This document shows, piece after piece, positions 4,265 through 12,776 of a DNA stretch of 37,377 bases. Below the pieces are notes generated by a model that worked only from the letters and a program-made list of their open reading frames with translations, was not told the DNA's origin and made no database searches. Source of the DNA: Acidimicrobiaceae bacterium (lineage in GTDB: Bacteria > Actinomycetota > Acidimicrobiia > Acidimicrobiales > Palsa-688); assembly GCA_003158835.1 (NCBI GenBank), contig PMLI01000351.1, forward strand, positions 1-37,377, read 5' to 3'. Positions within the stretch are counted from its first letter, which is position 1. The number at the start of each line of letters is the position of its first letter. The position numbers and the translations under genes are program-made.

Positions 4265-6592
4265 TTATTTCTTCTTCTCCAGCACCGCGATGCGGGCCGT
4301 GAGGTCGTCCACCTTCTTCGACAATTCTTTGACCGCGTTCACCAGGGCGGCCTCGATGGGCCGGTCCTGCAGGGAGTACATCCCATCCTTGTTCTTCCAG
4401 GCCGCCTCGGGGAGCACGGCCGCGACGTCCTGGGCCACGAACCCGGTGTAGACGTTGACGGTGTCGAACCCGGTAGACGCCTTCCACTTGTAGTTCTTGG
4501 GCTTGAGCTGCAGGACGGTCGACAGGCCCTTGGTGAAGTCGCACTGGACGTCCTTCATGCGCACGTCGGAAACCGACGACACGTTGCCGTTGGCGTCGAA
4601 GGTGGCCGCCCCGGCGCCGAAGCTGGCGAACCGCACGGACGACGTGGTGTGCAGCTGCGCAGAGGGTGCCTCCGTCCCCAGGCCCATGCGCGATGTGGTC
4701 GTGAAGACCACCACGTCGGATCCAGCGGTCGCGTTGTAGAGCTCCATCACATGATTGGTGTCCCCACGCACGCCCCATAAAAAGCTCTGCGTCGTGTCCG
4801 TGAAGGTGAGCCAATTGTTCCCATTCGTCGCGCCCGAGATGGTGTAGGCCCCGGTCAGGGTGGCTGCCGTGTCCTTAAGCGGCACGTTCGAGGACAGCCG
4901 CGCGTCGGCGACCGTCCCGCTGGCGAGGTTGGAGGCGTTCAGCGCGGTGAGCGCCGAGCCGTTCACCGCTCCGAACGTCCCGCCCGACACGTTGGACCCG
5001 CTGATGTTCGTGATCGCGGACCCGTTGACGGCGCCGAAGGTCCCGCCGCTGACGTTGCTCCCGGAGATCCCCGTGATGGATGCGCCGCTGCCCGCGAAGG
5101 ACGTCGCCGTCAGCGCGCCGCCCGAGTATGTGATCGCCGACGAGTCCGCCAGGAGGCCGCCAGTGCTGACCAGCGCCAGCCGGCCGCTCGTCAGGCCCGT
5201 GTCCGTCACGCTCCCGGCGCGCAGGGCCGTCACGGTCCCGCTCGAGATCTTCAGGTAGTCGTTGCTCTCCTGGGGGATGTTGGCGAACAGGGTCTTGTTG
5301 GCTCCCGTCCCACCGTCGGAGAAGCCTCCCGTGTTCGTCGTGTAGAAGTTGTTCCCTATCACCTGGTACTGGTCGGCGCCGCCGGCCGCGATCTCCAGGC
5401 CGTACTTCTCCTTGGTGCTGGCGAAGCCGGCCGTGGTCCCCATGCGGTTCCCGATGAAAGAAAACTTGCTGTTCCCCGCGCCCACCCAGACGTCCGAGTA
5501 CGTGTTGGCGGACGACTGGCTGTTCCCGATGATGGAGTTCCCCACGAAGTGGACGTCCGTCCCGGCGTTGTAGTGGACCCCGTGGCTCCCGTTGTTGGCG
5601 ATCTCGGAGTTGGAAACCCGGATATCCACGATGGTCCCGGCCCCGTCCAGGTCCATCCCGTAGCCCCCGCCCACGACGCCGTTACTGCTCCACGACTCGT
5701 TGGTCGCCTTGAGGAAGCCCACCCGCGCGGAGGCGCTCGGCGAGATCTTGATCCCCGCGCCGGAGTTGTTGCTGTCCAGGATGTTGTGGCTCATGTGGAT
5801 GGGGTTCACCTCGTCGGTGCCCGTCGGGTCGATCAGGATCCCGATGCCGCCGTGGTTCACCTCCACCTGCGTGAGCCAGATCCCGCCCGAGCTGGTGATC
5901 TCGACGCCCGCCTTGGGCTGGTTCGTGGTGTCGCCGTTGATCGTGACGTGGTCCAGGGTCTGCTCGATCCCGCCGTGGACCAGGATGCCGACGGAGGTCG
6001 TGGCGGTCGTGGGCTGGATCAGGGTGTCCTTCACCACGACGAAGTTGGCCGTCTCGAGCCGGACGGACAGCCACTGGCCGACGAAGGAGCAGTTCTCGAT
6101 CTGCGCGCTGCCCCACGTGTCGAAGAAGATCGCCGACCCGGTCGACCTGAACACGGTGTAGGAGAAGCCCATCCGGCGGACGCTCCCGTTCCCGCCGCTC
6201 GAGAAGTGCAGGATGTTTTGTGTCGCGCTCGAGGCCTTGATGACGCTCCGGTCTGGGTTCTCGCCCAGGACGTCGATGGAGTTGCCGGTGTAGGTCAGCT
6301 GCGAGGAGATCTTGTAGATCCCGGCCGGGAAGAACGCGGTGCAGCCGGTGATGACCTGGCACGCGTCGAACATAGCCTGGATCGCGGCGGTGTCGTCGGT
6401 CGACCCGTCCCCGACGGCGCCCCACGCCTTGGCGTCGTAGAGCGGCCCCTTCTTCAGCCGGACCGGGACGCGGTAGGTGGCGGTGTTGGTGGTGACGTCC
6501 ACCGCGGCGCCGGTGGCGGCGCGCGCGGGCCGGGGCGCGAGGAGCGCGACGGCGGCGACGGTGCAGAGCAGGAAGCGCTGGAACGGTTTCAT
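4265..6592 (-). CDS. Tailspike/tail fibre: signal peptide, pectate-lyase-like beta-helix, S74 chaperone domain, 775 aa
   Basis: Residues 1-26 form a textbook Sec signal peptide ending in ARPARA before ATG, which is odd for a virion protein. Residues about 50-130 carry the pectate_lyase_3 signature (AKAWGAVGDGSTDDTAAI and FPAGIYKIS). They are followed by a long right-handed beta-helix-like region with repeated GN and HNI turns to about 430. Next come tandem SGSNVSGGTFGAVNGSA repeats. The C-terminus is a Peptidase_S74 intramolecular chaperone with the catalytic Ser675/Lys680 (SDVRMK) and a terminal trimeric coiled coil. By family knowledge the S74 domain drives trimer folding and cuts itself off. 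The beta-helix likely binds or degrades host surface glycan. Confidence 0.87.
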   Translation of the reverse strand: MKPFQRFLLCTVAAVALLAPRPARAATGAAVDVTTNTATYRVPVRLKKGPLYDAKAWGAVGDGSTDDTAAIQAMFDACQVITGCTAFFPAGIYKISSQLTYTGNSIDVLGENPDRSVIKASSATQNILHFSSGGNGSVRRMGFSYTVFRSTGSAIFFDTWGSAQIENCSFVGQWLSVRLETANFVVVKDTLIQPTTATTSVGILVHGGIEQTLDHVTINGDTTNQPKAGVEITSSGGIWLTQVEVNHGGIGILIDPTGTDEVNPIHMSHNILDSNNSGAGIKISPSASARVGFLKATNESWSSNGVVGGGYGMDLDGAGTIVDIRVSNSEIANNGSHGVHYNAGTDVHFVGNSIIGNSQSSANTYSDVWVGAGNSKFSFIGNRMGTTAGFASTKEKYGLEIAAGGADQYQVIGNNFYTTNTGGFSDGGTGANKTLFANIPQESNDYLKISSGTVTALRAGSVTDTGLTSGRLALVSTGGLLADSSAITYSGGALTATSFAGSGASITGISGSNVSGGTFGAVNGSAITNISGSNVSGGTFGAVNGSALTALNASNLASGTVADARLSSNVPLKDTAATLTGAYTISGATNGNNWLTFTDTTQSFLWGVRGDTNHVMELYNATAGSDVVVFTTTSRMGLGTEAPSAQLHTTSSVRFASFGAGAATFDANGNVSSVSDVRMKDVQCDFTKGLSTVLQLKPKNYKWKASTGFDTVNVYTGFVAQDVAAVLPEAAWKNKDGMYSLQDRPIEAALVNAVKELSKKVDDLTARIAVLEKKK
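4952..5065 (-). repeat. Tandem 63-bp coding repeat in the tailspike gene
   Basis: Two copies of the 17-residue unit SGSNVSGGTFGAVNGSA (5015-5065 and 4952-5002) are separated by four residues. A degenerate third unit (NASNLASGTV) follows. At DNA level the copies have diverged at third positions, so this is an old protein repeat, typical of fibre stalks between the beta-helix and the S74 chaperone. Confidence 0.75.
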
Positions 6593-6602
6593 GGTTTCCC
6601 CC

Positions 6603-7412
6603 TTAAGCGACGACGGTCCACGAGAGGCCGTCCTTCGAGATCATGAGCTGGTTGAACGTCGAGTCCAAATACATCACCCCCACCCCGAGCGCGGGGGCCG
6701 TGGCCTGGGGCACGAAGATGATCTCCGACAGGGTGACGGTCCCGGTGGTGATCGTGCCGGCCTGGTCGGGCCCGAAGTACTCCAGGGCCTGCTGCGCCGT
6801 CAGCGTCATGGCCGCCTCGATGGCGTACAGGAAACAGGAGTCCACGTAGACGTCCCCGGTGAAGTCCGTCGTCATGTCGATGGAGACCCGCATGAGGACC
6901 GGCGCCGAGCTCACGGTGATGGCGACCGTCAGCTTCTGCCAGGTCCCGTCCCCGGAGTGGTAGGAGCCGGTGGACTCGGTCACGCCGTCGGTCACGGAGA
7001 TGCGGCACTTGTTGGCCACCGACGCCTTCACCATGACGCCGAAGACCATCGTCTTGGAGGAGAACCGCGCGGGGACCGGGGCGTCCTGGTAGACCCGGAT
7101 GTAGGAGTTGCTCGAGCCCGCCACCGTCGGGCTCATCTTGTTGCTGTAGGAGCCGGAGTCCTTGATCGTGGCCTCGCGGGCGAAGTTGACGGAGGCCGGC
7201 GACGTGCCGCCCTTGGTCAGCTTCCACGAGTCGGCCAGCGCCGCGCCGTCCGCCGGGTTCACGAACGACGTCGCGGCCGCCCACCCCTCGAACCCGCCGT
7301 TGGAGATGAACGACCCCTTGAGCATGGCCAGGAGCCAGTAATAGTTCGCCATGAACTTCTCGGCGTCCGGCTTGTTGCCCGGGTTGTTGGCGAGGATATA
7401 GGGCAGGCTCAT
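6603..7412 (-). CDS. Tail fibre/receptor-binding accessory protein with jelly-roll domain, 269 aa
   Basis: The ATG at 7412 overlaps the upstream stop as ATGA. The N-terminal 45 residues are helical and likely attach to the tail tip. From FISNGGFEGWAAATSF (about residue 36) the pattern is that of carbohydrate-binding, galactose-binding-like beta sandwiches: a Gly/Phe start, WKL, then strands ending in YVDSCFLY (about 200). The final 60 residues (GVMYLDSTFNQLMISKDG) resemble fibre attachment or collar segments. It lies between the tail-tip protein and the tailspike, which supports a baseplate or receptor-binding role. The exact function is inferred. Confidence 0.65.
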   Translation of the reverse strand: MSLPYILANNPGNKPDAEKFMANYYWLLAMLKGSFISNGGFEGWAAATSFVNPADGAALADSWKLTKGGTSPASVNFAREATIKDSGSYSNKMSPTVAGSSNSYIRVYQDAPVPARFSSKTMVFGVMVKASVANKCRISVTDGVTESTGSYHSGDGTWQKLTVAITVSSAPVLMRVSIDMTTDFTGDVYVDSCFLYAIEAAMTLTAQQALEYFGPDQAGTITTGTVTLSEIIFVPQATAPALGVGVMYLDSTFNQLMISKDGLSWTVVA

Positions 7413-9883
7413 GGGAGGATCTCCTCAAGGTCGAACTCGCTGGCGTACCGTTGCGTGTCGTGCCGCGCCCCGATCACCTTCGCGTACATGTCGCTGACCA
7501 GCTGCTCCCCGGCGCCCCACAGGCTGGCGTCCTGGTCCCCGAGGGAGACGGTCTCGTCGCCCATCGTCCAGGTCTTCTTGGGCCGGTTCTGCTGAAAGTT
7601 CACGAGCAGGGTGTCCGACAGGTCCACGTGCGGCAGGAAGCGGCAGGTGGCCCGCAGGCGCCGTCGCGGCCGGGAAAAGTAGTTGAAGAACAGCTTGGCG
7701 ACGCCGGTGGCCACGTCGGAGTCGTTCCCGATCACGATGTCGGTCACGCTGACCTCGAGGATGCGGCTCTTGAACCGGGACAGGGAGTCTCGCGGCGGCC
7801 GCCCGGTGGCCTTCAGGGCGGCGGTGAAGTTGCCGTAGGTCACGCGGACCTCGCTGTACACCTTGTCGTAGCCGGTCGTCAGGGAGGAGATGGCCTGGAT
7901 GTCCTTGCGGTCCACGGTCTCGTCGGCCTGGCGGCTGGTATCCTTGCTGCGGAAGAAGAAGTCCTCGTCGGCGGTGAAGCCCCACTCGTAGTTGGAGAAC
8001 TGGCCGAACGCCTGGATGGCGGAGTAGACCGTCTGGCCGGTGAACTTGGCCAGGGTGATCGTCGCCACGTTTGTCTGGTACTCGATGCGGACCTTGTTGA
8101 CGATGGGCTCGGCGTAGCGAGAGGAATTGTGGCCGAACACGATGCGGAGCTGCAGGTACCGCCGGATCGTGGACTGCACCTGGCCCGCCCCGTCGATGGA
8201 TGTCCATGCGTCCCAGGTCGAGCCGTCCGGGGAGGTCCGCGTCTCGAAGGTCACCGTCTCGGCCAGGCCGGTGGAGTAGTCCGCGAACAGCTTCCCGATG
8301 GTGATGACGCCGGCCGTCATGTCGTAGGTCGGGCTGACCCACGTCGCCGTGAACTGGGCCTTGGGCACGTAGATGTCGTCGACCTCCCGGTCCGTGAGGA
8401 CGAAGGCGCCCTGCTCGGTGGCGATGCCGAAGAAGTTCGGGACGACGTAGAGGGGGGAGTACCCCTGCAGGATCAGGACGCTGTCGACGTACACCTGGAA
8501 CGTGTGGTTGCCGTAGGCGATCACCTTGATGACCACGTCGCCGGAGGCCAGGAGCGGCAGGTTGTAGTCCGTCTGCGCGATCACCTGGTCCGCCACGATG
8601 AGCTGCCACTTCTGGTTGCTGCTCCCGGAGTAGGGCGGCGCCGTGATCTTCAGCATGTTCCCGTTGAAGGAGTACTGGTAGAAGGGGTTGGTGGTGTCCT
8701 GCACGAAGCCCATCACGTTGAACCCGAAGGTCACCTTGTCGAAGGAGCTGTCGACGCCGTTCATCGTCCACTTCCACAGGCCGATCCGCGCGGGCGGGAC
8801 GGGCGTGGAGATCACGCCCATGTTGGTGACACCACCCTTGTCGTAGCGCAGGCGGCCGCCGCCGGTCACGCTCCACGAGATGTTCCCCTGGGGCGTCCAC
8901 ACAGGGTTGGCCGTGAAGTTGCCGTCGGTGAACGAGTCGAGCAGGGAGTAGTTCGCGGGGTCCGTGATGTCGATCTTGATGGACCCCGGCACCGCAGCGT
9001 AGTCGATGCTGGTCGGCGTGCCCGCCTGCCAGTCCGCCATCGAGTCGATGACGATGGCGTTCAGGATGGGGTTGGAGAACACGACCGGGCTGACCAGCTG
9101 GTCCACCGACGGGATCCCGGCGGCCGTGAGCAGGGAGCGCACCAGCTCCTCGATCCGCTTGTTCTGCTGCCAATACTTGTAGGTGATGCGCACCGCGGAC
9201 TGGCTGCCCTGGAACGTGACGGTGGCGCCCAGGTTGGGGTCGTCCAGGTCAGAGGCGCTCCAGGTGGAGTCCCCGCCGGCGACGGCGATCCCCGCGACCG
9301 ACACTTCCGTGATGACGCCGACGCCCGGGTTGGCCGTGGTGAACACGGTCCCCGGGCCGGCGAAGTATTCCTCCGTCACGGTCGTCGAGACGTCCTCGGC
9401 GTTGGCGTTCATCAGGAGGCTTTCCAGGCCCTGCACTGTGACCTGGACCTGGTCGTTGCTGGCGGAGGTGTACTCCACGGCCACGCCGCTGAAGAGGGAG
9501 ACGTACTCGTCCGAGCCGTCGGGCAGGCGGATGCCCACGCGCACGCGGAACTTGGTCCAGTAGGGGTCGTACTGCAGGCCCGGCGACCCGCTGTCCTGGG
9601 CGAAGATGCCGAAGGGGTTGTCCTCGCGCCAGCGGTTGTCCGTGTTCAGCAGGGTCAGCGTGACGTTGGAAACCTTGAACTCGTTGAGCTGCTCGGAGTC
9701 CAGCTGCTCCGTCACGGGCGAGACGGCCACGACGTCGGCCCGGCTCACCACCGTCCATGCCGCCTCCCACACGTAGGCCAGCGCGGCCGTGTCCCAGTAC
9801 CGCCGCTTGTAGGAGACCTCGCGCGTCGCCTCTCCCTTGTTCCGGGCCAGGGCCAGCCGCAGGGCGGTGGTCACGGTCTTCAT
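7409..9883 (-). CDS. Tail tip/host-specificity protein with inserted LamG-like domain, 824 aa
   Basis: The ATG at 9883 shares one base with the upstream TGA (TGATG). The N-terminal 300 residues are beta-rich and resemble phage tail-hub proteins. A concanavalin/LamG-like sandwich is recognisable at about 315-515 (LLDSFTDGNF, WTPQGNISW, FQVYVDSVLI). The C-terminal part (AIQAFGQFSNYEWGFTADED onward) resembles the second half of hub proteins. The position after the tape measure and a distal-tail-like protein fits the central tip that contacts the host. It is not close enough to lambda gpJ to use that name. Confidence 0.7.
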   Translation of the reverse strand: MKTVTTALRLALARNKGEATREVSYKRRYWDTAALAYVWEAAWTVVSRADVVAVSPVTEQLDSEQLNEFKVSNVTLTLLNTDNRWREDNPFGIFAQDSGSPGLQYDPYWTKFRVRVGIRLPDGSDEYVSLFSGVAVEYTSASNDQVQVTVQGLESLLMNANAEDVSTTVTEEYFAGPGTVFTTANPGVGVITEVSVAGIAVAGGDSTWSASDLDDPNLGATVTFQGSQSAVRITYKYWQQNKRIEELVRSLLTAAGIPSVDQLVSPVVFSNPILNAIVIDSMADWQAGTPTSIDYAAVPGSIKIDITDPANYSLLDSFTDGNFTANPVWTPQGNISWSVTGGGRLRYDKGGVTNMGVISTPVPPARIGLWKWTMNGVDSSFDKVTFGFNVMGFVQDTTNPFYQYSFNGNMLKITAPPYSGSSNQKWQLIVADQVIAQTDYNLPLLASGDVVIKVIAYGNHTFQVYVDSVLILQGYSPLYVVPNFFGIATEQGAFVLTDREVDDIYVPKAQFTATWVSPTYDMTAGVITIGKLFADYSTGLAETVTFETRTSPDGSTWDAWTSIDGAGQVQSTIRRYLQLRIVFGHNSSRYAEPIVNKVRIEYQTNVATITLAKFTGQTVYSAIQAFGQFSNYEWGFTADEDFFFRSKDTSRQADETVDRKDIQAISSLTTGYDKVYSEVRVTYGNFTAALKATGRPPRDSLSRFKSRILEVSVTDIVIGNDSDVATGVAKLFFNYFSRPRRRLRATCRFLPHVDLSDTLLVNFQQNRPKKTWTMGDETVSLGDQDASLWGAGEQLVSDMYAKVIGARHDTQRYASEFDLEEILP

Positions 9884-10659
9884 CAGACTTCCCGGACTTC
9901 CATCGTCACCTGGGATCCGGCGCCCTTGTAGCTCGAGACGTACTTCTCGGCCCAGGGCGCGGACCAGAACACCAGGTAAATCTCTGCCGGACGGGTCACG
10001 GACTCTGGGTACCACAGGAATGGCTCGGCGTCGTCCCGGACGGCCTTGAGCGCGTCGCGGGCGGCGCTGTTGAGGAAGCTGAAGGTGACGCTGGCCTCAT
10101 ACCGCTGGACGCGGTTCTGGGCCCACCGCGTCGTGACGCGGTGCAGGCTGCCTTCGCCCATCACCAGCTCGGCGGTCAGTTCCCGCCACCGTGGCGCGTA
10201 GGCCGGCTCCACGTCGCGTCCGGGATCCACGAGGAGGGCGCAGACGACCATCTCCCCGACGAACTTCTCGGCGTCCGCGATCTGCGTCGCGGTGGCGCGC
10301 AGGCGCACCTTGGTCGTGGCGGTGCTGGAGAGGGTCTTGAGCGTGTTCCCGAGCGCGTCGGCCGTCACGGTCAGGAGGAGGACCCAGGCCGAGCCGTCCC
10401 AGTAGTCCAGGTGCCAGTCCTTCAGGTTGTGGTTGATGAGGAGGATCCGGTCGATGGTCCGGCTCACGGCGACGCCGCTCTCGTAGAACTCCACGGCCAC
10501 GGACACCTCGGTGGCGTCGCTATTGGCGCCGGAGGTCGTCCACTTGGAGTCCTGGTCTCGGTCGAACAGGTAGCCCTTGGACCCGTCGCCGTGGGAGACG
10601 GTGACCAAGGCCTCGTCGTCGACGTAGTTCTTGGTGAAGAGGAGGGGTTCGGAGCTCAC
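9883..10659 (-). CDS. Distal tail/minor tail protein, 258 aa
   Basis: The GTG start at 10659 lies one base after the tape measure stop (TGAcGTG). The N-terminal half looks like a discoidin or jelly-roll fold (SKWTTSGANSDATEV, then IDRILLINHNLKDWHLDYW), a pattern seen in phage proteins that bind near the tail tip. The C-terminal half contains FLNSAARDALKAV and FLWYPESVTRPAEIYLVFW, resembling distal-tail proteins. The gene order tape measure, this gene, tip protein is that of siphovirus Dit-Tal modules. Assignment as Dit-like is inference from position and the beta-rich content. Confidence 0.65.
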   Translation of the reverse strand: MSSEPLLFTKNYVDDEALVTVSHGDGSKGYLFDRDQDSKWTTSGANSDATEVSVAVEFYESGVAVSRTIDRILLINHNLKDWHLDYWDGSAWVLLLTVTADALGNTLKTLSSTATTKVRLRATATQIADAEKFVGEMVVCALLVDPGRDVEPAYAPRWRELTAELVMGEGSLHRVTTRWAQNRVQRYEASVTFSFLNSAARDALKAVRDDAEPFLWYPESVTRPAEIYLVFWSAPWAEKYVSSYKGAGSQVTMEVREV

Positions 10660-10660
10660 G

Positions 10661-12565
10661 TCACACCGCCCGGGCCGCGTTGCGGTCGCCGACGTTCTTC
10701 ATGACAACCGCCAGCGCGACGCCGCCCACGACGCCGCTGCGGACGTATTCGGCCAGCTTCTGCCCGACCACGTCGATGTCGGAGAGGTCCACGTGGTCCG
10801 CGGAGAACTGGACGACGACGCCGCCCACGTTGATGACGGTCGTCCCGCTTCCCCCGCCGCCGCCCCCGCCACCGAACCCGCCGCCGATTACCTCCGTTGC
10901 GGGCCCGCCGCCCACGCCAGGCGCGCCGCCGGAGATCCCCGAGACGCCGGACCCCGGCCCGCCGGCGTCCTCGGACCCGCCGGCGCCGATGGAGCCCGTG
11001 CCCGCGTTGGCCCGGCTGGCCGCCTCGCCGATGGCTTTGGACTGCTGCGCGAACTGGGCCACGACGAGGGCTGTGCCGGCGATCTTCATGCCCACGTCGA
11101 CGGCCACGTTGCCCGAGCTGGCCGCCGTCCAGATCCGCCCGATGGCGATGGCCTTCTCGAGGGCCAGGATCACCCGGGCCCGAGCGACCTCCGCCTTGGT
11201 GGAATTGTCGCCCATGCTGTTGAGGATGTTGAGGGTCTGCAGGGAAAGGTCGACGATGTCCAGCGCGCCCTGCGTCTTGATCTTGACCTCTTGGCGGGTG
11301 CGTTCCTGGTCCTGCTTCACCGCCAGCTGGCCGAGCTTGTCCAGGGCCTTCTGCCGGTCCTGGTTGACCTTCACGATCCGGCCGTTCTTGTCGACCTCGT
11401 CCTTGAACTCCTTCTCGATCTTGGCCCGCTCGGCCGCGATTTCGGCCTGGTCCATGAGCCGCTTCTTGGCGAAGGTCTCCTCGCCGAGCGCTGCCATCTT
11501 CTGCTGGATCTCGGCCTCGATCTCCGCCAGCTTGTCGTGCATGGCCTCGGCGCCCTGGACGCTCACGGCGATCCGGCCGTTGCTGGCCTTCAAGGCCTCC
11601 GCTATCTGCTTGTCGGTCTGCGACTCCCAGATGTGGTCCATGTCCTCGGAGGTCTTCTGGAACACCCCCTCGATGTTCTTGGCGGTGTCGAGCGCGATCA
11701 CCTTGGCCTGGGAGAAGTGGCCGGTGGTCACGGCCAGCATCCCGGCCGCGAAGCCCTTGAACCCCTCGAACATGGCGGCGAAGACCCCGGCGATGCTCGA
11801 GCCCAGGGACTCGACCACCTTCAGGAGGTTGGTGAACTGCCGCATGACGAAGGCCACGGCCGGCCCGAGGGCGTCGCCGATGGTCCGGGAGAAGTCGTCG
11901 AAGGCGGCCTTGGTCTGGCTGGCCTCCTTGGTGAAGGACTGCTCCTTCTCCGCCGCGCCGCCCAAGGTGCGCTGGAGGTTGTCGATGGCCGACTGGGCGG
12001 TCCGGGCCCCGCCGGTGAAGGCGCCCAGTTCCTTGTTGGCCATCTTGAGCCCGCGCTCGTTGCCCGCGATCAGGTCGATGAGGAGCTGCTCGGACTCCTG
12101 CAGGTTCTTCCCGGTCTGGACGGAGATGTCCATCGCCAGCTTGGACGCCCGCATGGCGGTGGCGAGGTTGCCGGTGGCGCGGACGAACCGCTCGAGAGAG
12201 GAGATGGCCTGGTCGTTGTCGAACCGGGTCGCGGCCTGGATGGCCTCGGACCACCGGACGATCTGGTCCTTGTTCTTGTCGAAGGACAGGCCCGCCGCGT
12301 CCACGTCGCCCTTCAGGCGGCGCATGGCCTCGGCGTGCTCGTTGGACTTGAGGACGGCGTTGGAGAAGAAGGCGATGATGCCGCCGGTGGTGGCGAACGG
12401 GAGGAACTGCTTGAGGAGGCCGGCGGCCTCCCCCTTCAGCCCGGAGAAGGATCCCTGGGCCTGCTTGGCCTTTTCCGAGACGCCCTGGAACTTGGCGCCC
12501 AGGACCTCGAGCGCCCCGGTGTCGGAGTTGACCTTGACGGAAAGCTGGATGACCTTGTCGGCCAC
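10661..12565 (-). CDS. Tail tape measure protein, 634 aa
   Basis: The GTG start at 12565 follows the upstream stop by one base (TGAcGTG). The protein is long and mostly helical, with N-terminal coiled coil and hydrophobic segments (about residues 51-70 and near 258-280). A very charged coiled-coil middle (about 330-430) follows. The Ala/Gly-rich C-terminal part includes a run of glycines and then a beta strand TTVINVGGVVVQF. This is the normal layout of siphovirus tape measures, which set tail length, and 634 residues suggest a tail near 95 nm at 1.5 angstrom per residue. I see no peptidase or lytic domain. Confidence 0.88.
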   Translation of the reverse strand: MADKVIQLSVKVNSDTGALEVLGAKFQGVSEKAKQAQGSFSGLKGEAAGLLKQFLPFATTGGIIAFFSNAVLKSNEHAEAMRRLKGDVDAAGLSFDKNKDQIVRWSEAIQAATRFDNDQAISSLERFVRATGNLATAMRASKLAMDISVQTGKNLQESEQLLIDLIAGNERGLKMANKELGAFTGGARTAQSAIDNLQRTLGGAAEKEQSFTKEASQTKAAFDDFSRTIGDALGPAVAFVMRQFTNLLKVVESLGSSIAGVFAAMFEGFKGFAAGMLAVTTGHFSQAKVIALDTAKNIEGVFQKTSEDMDHIWESQTDKQIAEALKASNGRIAVSVQGAEAMHDKLAEIEAEIQQKMAALGEETFAKKRLMDQAEIAAERAKIEKEFKDEVDKNGRIVKVNQDRQKALDKLGQLAVKQDQERTRQEVKIKTQGALDIVDLSLQTLNILNSMGDNSTKAEVARARVILALEKAIAIGRIWTAASSGNVAVDVGMKIAGTALVVAQFAQQSKAIGEAASRANAGTGSIGAGGSEDAGGPGSGVSGISGGAPGVGGGPATEVIGGGFGGGGGGGGSGTTVINVGGVVVQFSADHVDLSDIDVVGQKLAEYVRSGVVGGVALAVVMKNVGDRNAARAV

Positions 12566-12566
12566 G

Positions 12567-12776
12567 TCAGCCCACCTCGATCTCTACGGCCTCCACAAGG
12601 GCGCGGAACAGCGGGGCGCGGCGCCGGCGGGGGACCGTCCGGTCAGCGACGATCCCCCGCCAGGCGGCGTAGAAGGTGTAGCGGCGCACGTCCGCCGGGA
12701 CGCCGCACAAGGCCATCTCGGCCAGGTGCGCGCCGTCCGCGGGCGTGGTGCGCATGATCTCCCCCGCGAGGTCCAT
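12567..12776 (-). CDS. Tail assembly chaperone candidate, 69 aa
   Basis: The ATG at 12776 shares a base with the tail tube stop (TGATG), and the gene ends one base before the tape measure GTG. This slot between tail tube and tape measure is where siphoviruses encode the chaperone pair that coats the tape measure. The product is small, helical and basic in the middle (RTVPRRRRAPLF), with an acidic end. Lambda-type phages make a second, frameshifted product here, but there is no second open frame and no room for one. Assigned by position. Confidence 0.6.
   Translation of the reverse strand: MDLAGEIMRTTPADGAHLAEMALCGVPADVRRYTFYAAWRGIVADRTVPRRRRAPLFRALVEAVEIEVG

Noticed and set aside
7451..9931. 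Very long open frame on the plus strand (about 826 codons) opposite the tail tip gene
   Set aside because: It mirrors a GC-rich gene read on the other strand; the product is Val/Gly/His/Arg-rich with no domain, while the minus strand gives a clear structural protein with overlapping neighbours.
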